Of a stretch of DNA of 32,773 nucleotides, positions 32,522-32,773 are shown in pieces. The notes beneath the pieces are model-generated. The model saw nothing but the letters and a program-made list of their open reading frames with translations. It was not told the origin of the DNA and did no database searches. Source of the stretch: CAYYJS01 sp964472315 (GTDB taxonomy: Bacteria; Verrucomicrobiota; Kiritimatiellia; UBA8416). The position numbers were made by a program, and so were the translations under genes. The first letter of the stretch is position 1, and every line of letters starts with the position of its first letter. The stretch lies in contig CAYYJS010000036.1 in assembly GCA_964472315.1 (NCBI GenBank), positions 1 through 32,773 on the forward strand, read 5' to 3'.

Positions 32522-32737
32522 ATGGAACCTGCACGCAAACATGTGAGAAACAAAATTATTGGATCTAAAATGACTGAGCCGATACCATGTAATAATGAAT
32601 TTGAGGCGGCGGAAAAGGCGTTGAGAGATATAGGCTCTAATTTGTGGTTTGGCGGTCTCTCTGAGGAATGGCAGGATTTCCTTGTGTCCAATACGGTAGA
32701 ATGCTTTGACAACTATCAGTTACTAACCTTCCCATAA
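32522..32737 (+). CDS. Small acidic hypothetical protein
   Basis: A 71-residue reading frame, starting 2 bases after the preceding stop. An alternative ATG at 32570 (MTEPIPCNNEFEAAEKAL) has GGA 6 bases upstream and would give 55 residues. The conserved-looking part is helical and acidic with aromatic residues (ALRDIGSNLWFGGLSEEWQDFLVSN). No family is recognised. The stretch is the AT-richest coding part of the window. It would share a cassette with the membrane protein if no recombination site separates them, and none is seen before the window ends. Confidence 0.5.
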   Translation: MEPARKHVRNKIIGSKMTEPIPCNNEFEAAEKALRDIGSNLWFGGLSEEWQDFLVSNTVECFDNYQLLTFP

Positions 32738-32773
32738 TAATATGGACTTAAGCCGCGTACTTTGTTTCGGGCG

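Overview
The window is about 32.8 kb of GC-rich chromosomal DNA from a Gram-negative bacterium. It carries signal peptides, outer-membrane barrel proteins and a Wza-type lipoprotein. A PVC-superphylum host (Verrucomicrobiota or Kiritimatiellota-like) is my best guess. It rests on the DUF1846 protein, the PVC-style sugar phosphate isomerases and a GC-rich palindrome that reads as AGVPPALG...AGGTPAL-like peptide. This is inference from memory of such genomes, not a database result. Coding density is high up to about 30.7 kb. The last 2 kb are visibly lower in GC and look acquired.

Layout. (1) 0.2-5.7 kb: an exopolysaccharide export operon with an outer-membrane barrel, a Wzz/BY-kinase fusion, a Wza-like lipoprotein, a small secreted coiled-coil protein and a TPR-like membrane protein. 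tRNA-Pro(CGG) follows on the minus strand. (2) 6.0-6.7 kb: a DUF167 gene and infA, divergent. (3) 6.7-7.3 kb: a gene-poor spacer holding two different inverted-repeat structures, one a nested REP/MITE-like element. (4) 7.3-10.9 kb: a sugar phosphate isomerase, an internally deleted relative of such a gene, and mutS. (5) 11.0-13.6 kb: a LuxR-type HTH regulator diverging from a DUF1846 gene, with a near-consensus promoter overlapped by a palindrome. (6) 13.7-16.9 kb: carB. (7) 17.0-22.2 kb, minus strand: phosphohexomutase, galactokinase, an MscS-like channel with a cyclic-nucleotide domain, and an outer-membrane-type protein, apparently one operon. (8) 22.3-30.6 kb: der with a repetitive basic tail, then nrdJ (B12-dependent ribonucleotide reductase), pyrK, pyrD and an unknown membrane-anchored protein, then tRNA-Leu(GAG) on the minus strand. 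(9) 31.1-32.8 kb: an HNH endonuclease gene and two unknown genes, separated by a sequence with the architecture of an integron attC site.

How the genes work together. The left operon would control polymer length and export polysaccharide, with tyrosine phosphorylation cycling on the BY-kinase tail; no glycosyltransferases are present here, so synthesis genes must lie elsewhere. The phosphohexomutase and galactokinase supply sugar phosphates. carB, pyrK, pyrD and nrdJ are all nucleotide-supply genes: de novo pyrimidine synthesis and deoxynucleotide formation.

The most interesting part is the right end, which looks like part of an integron gene-cassette array with no integrase in view. The nested inverted-repeat element upstream of the isomerase gene and the repeat-built tail of Der are the next most unusual features.
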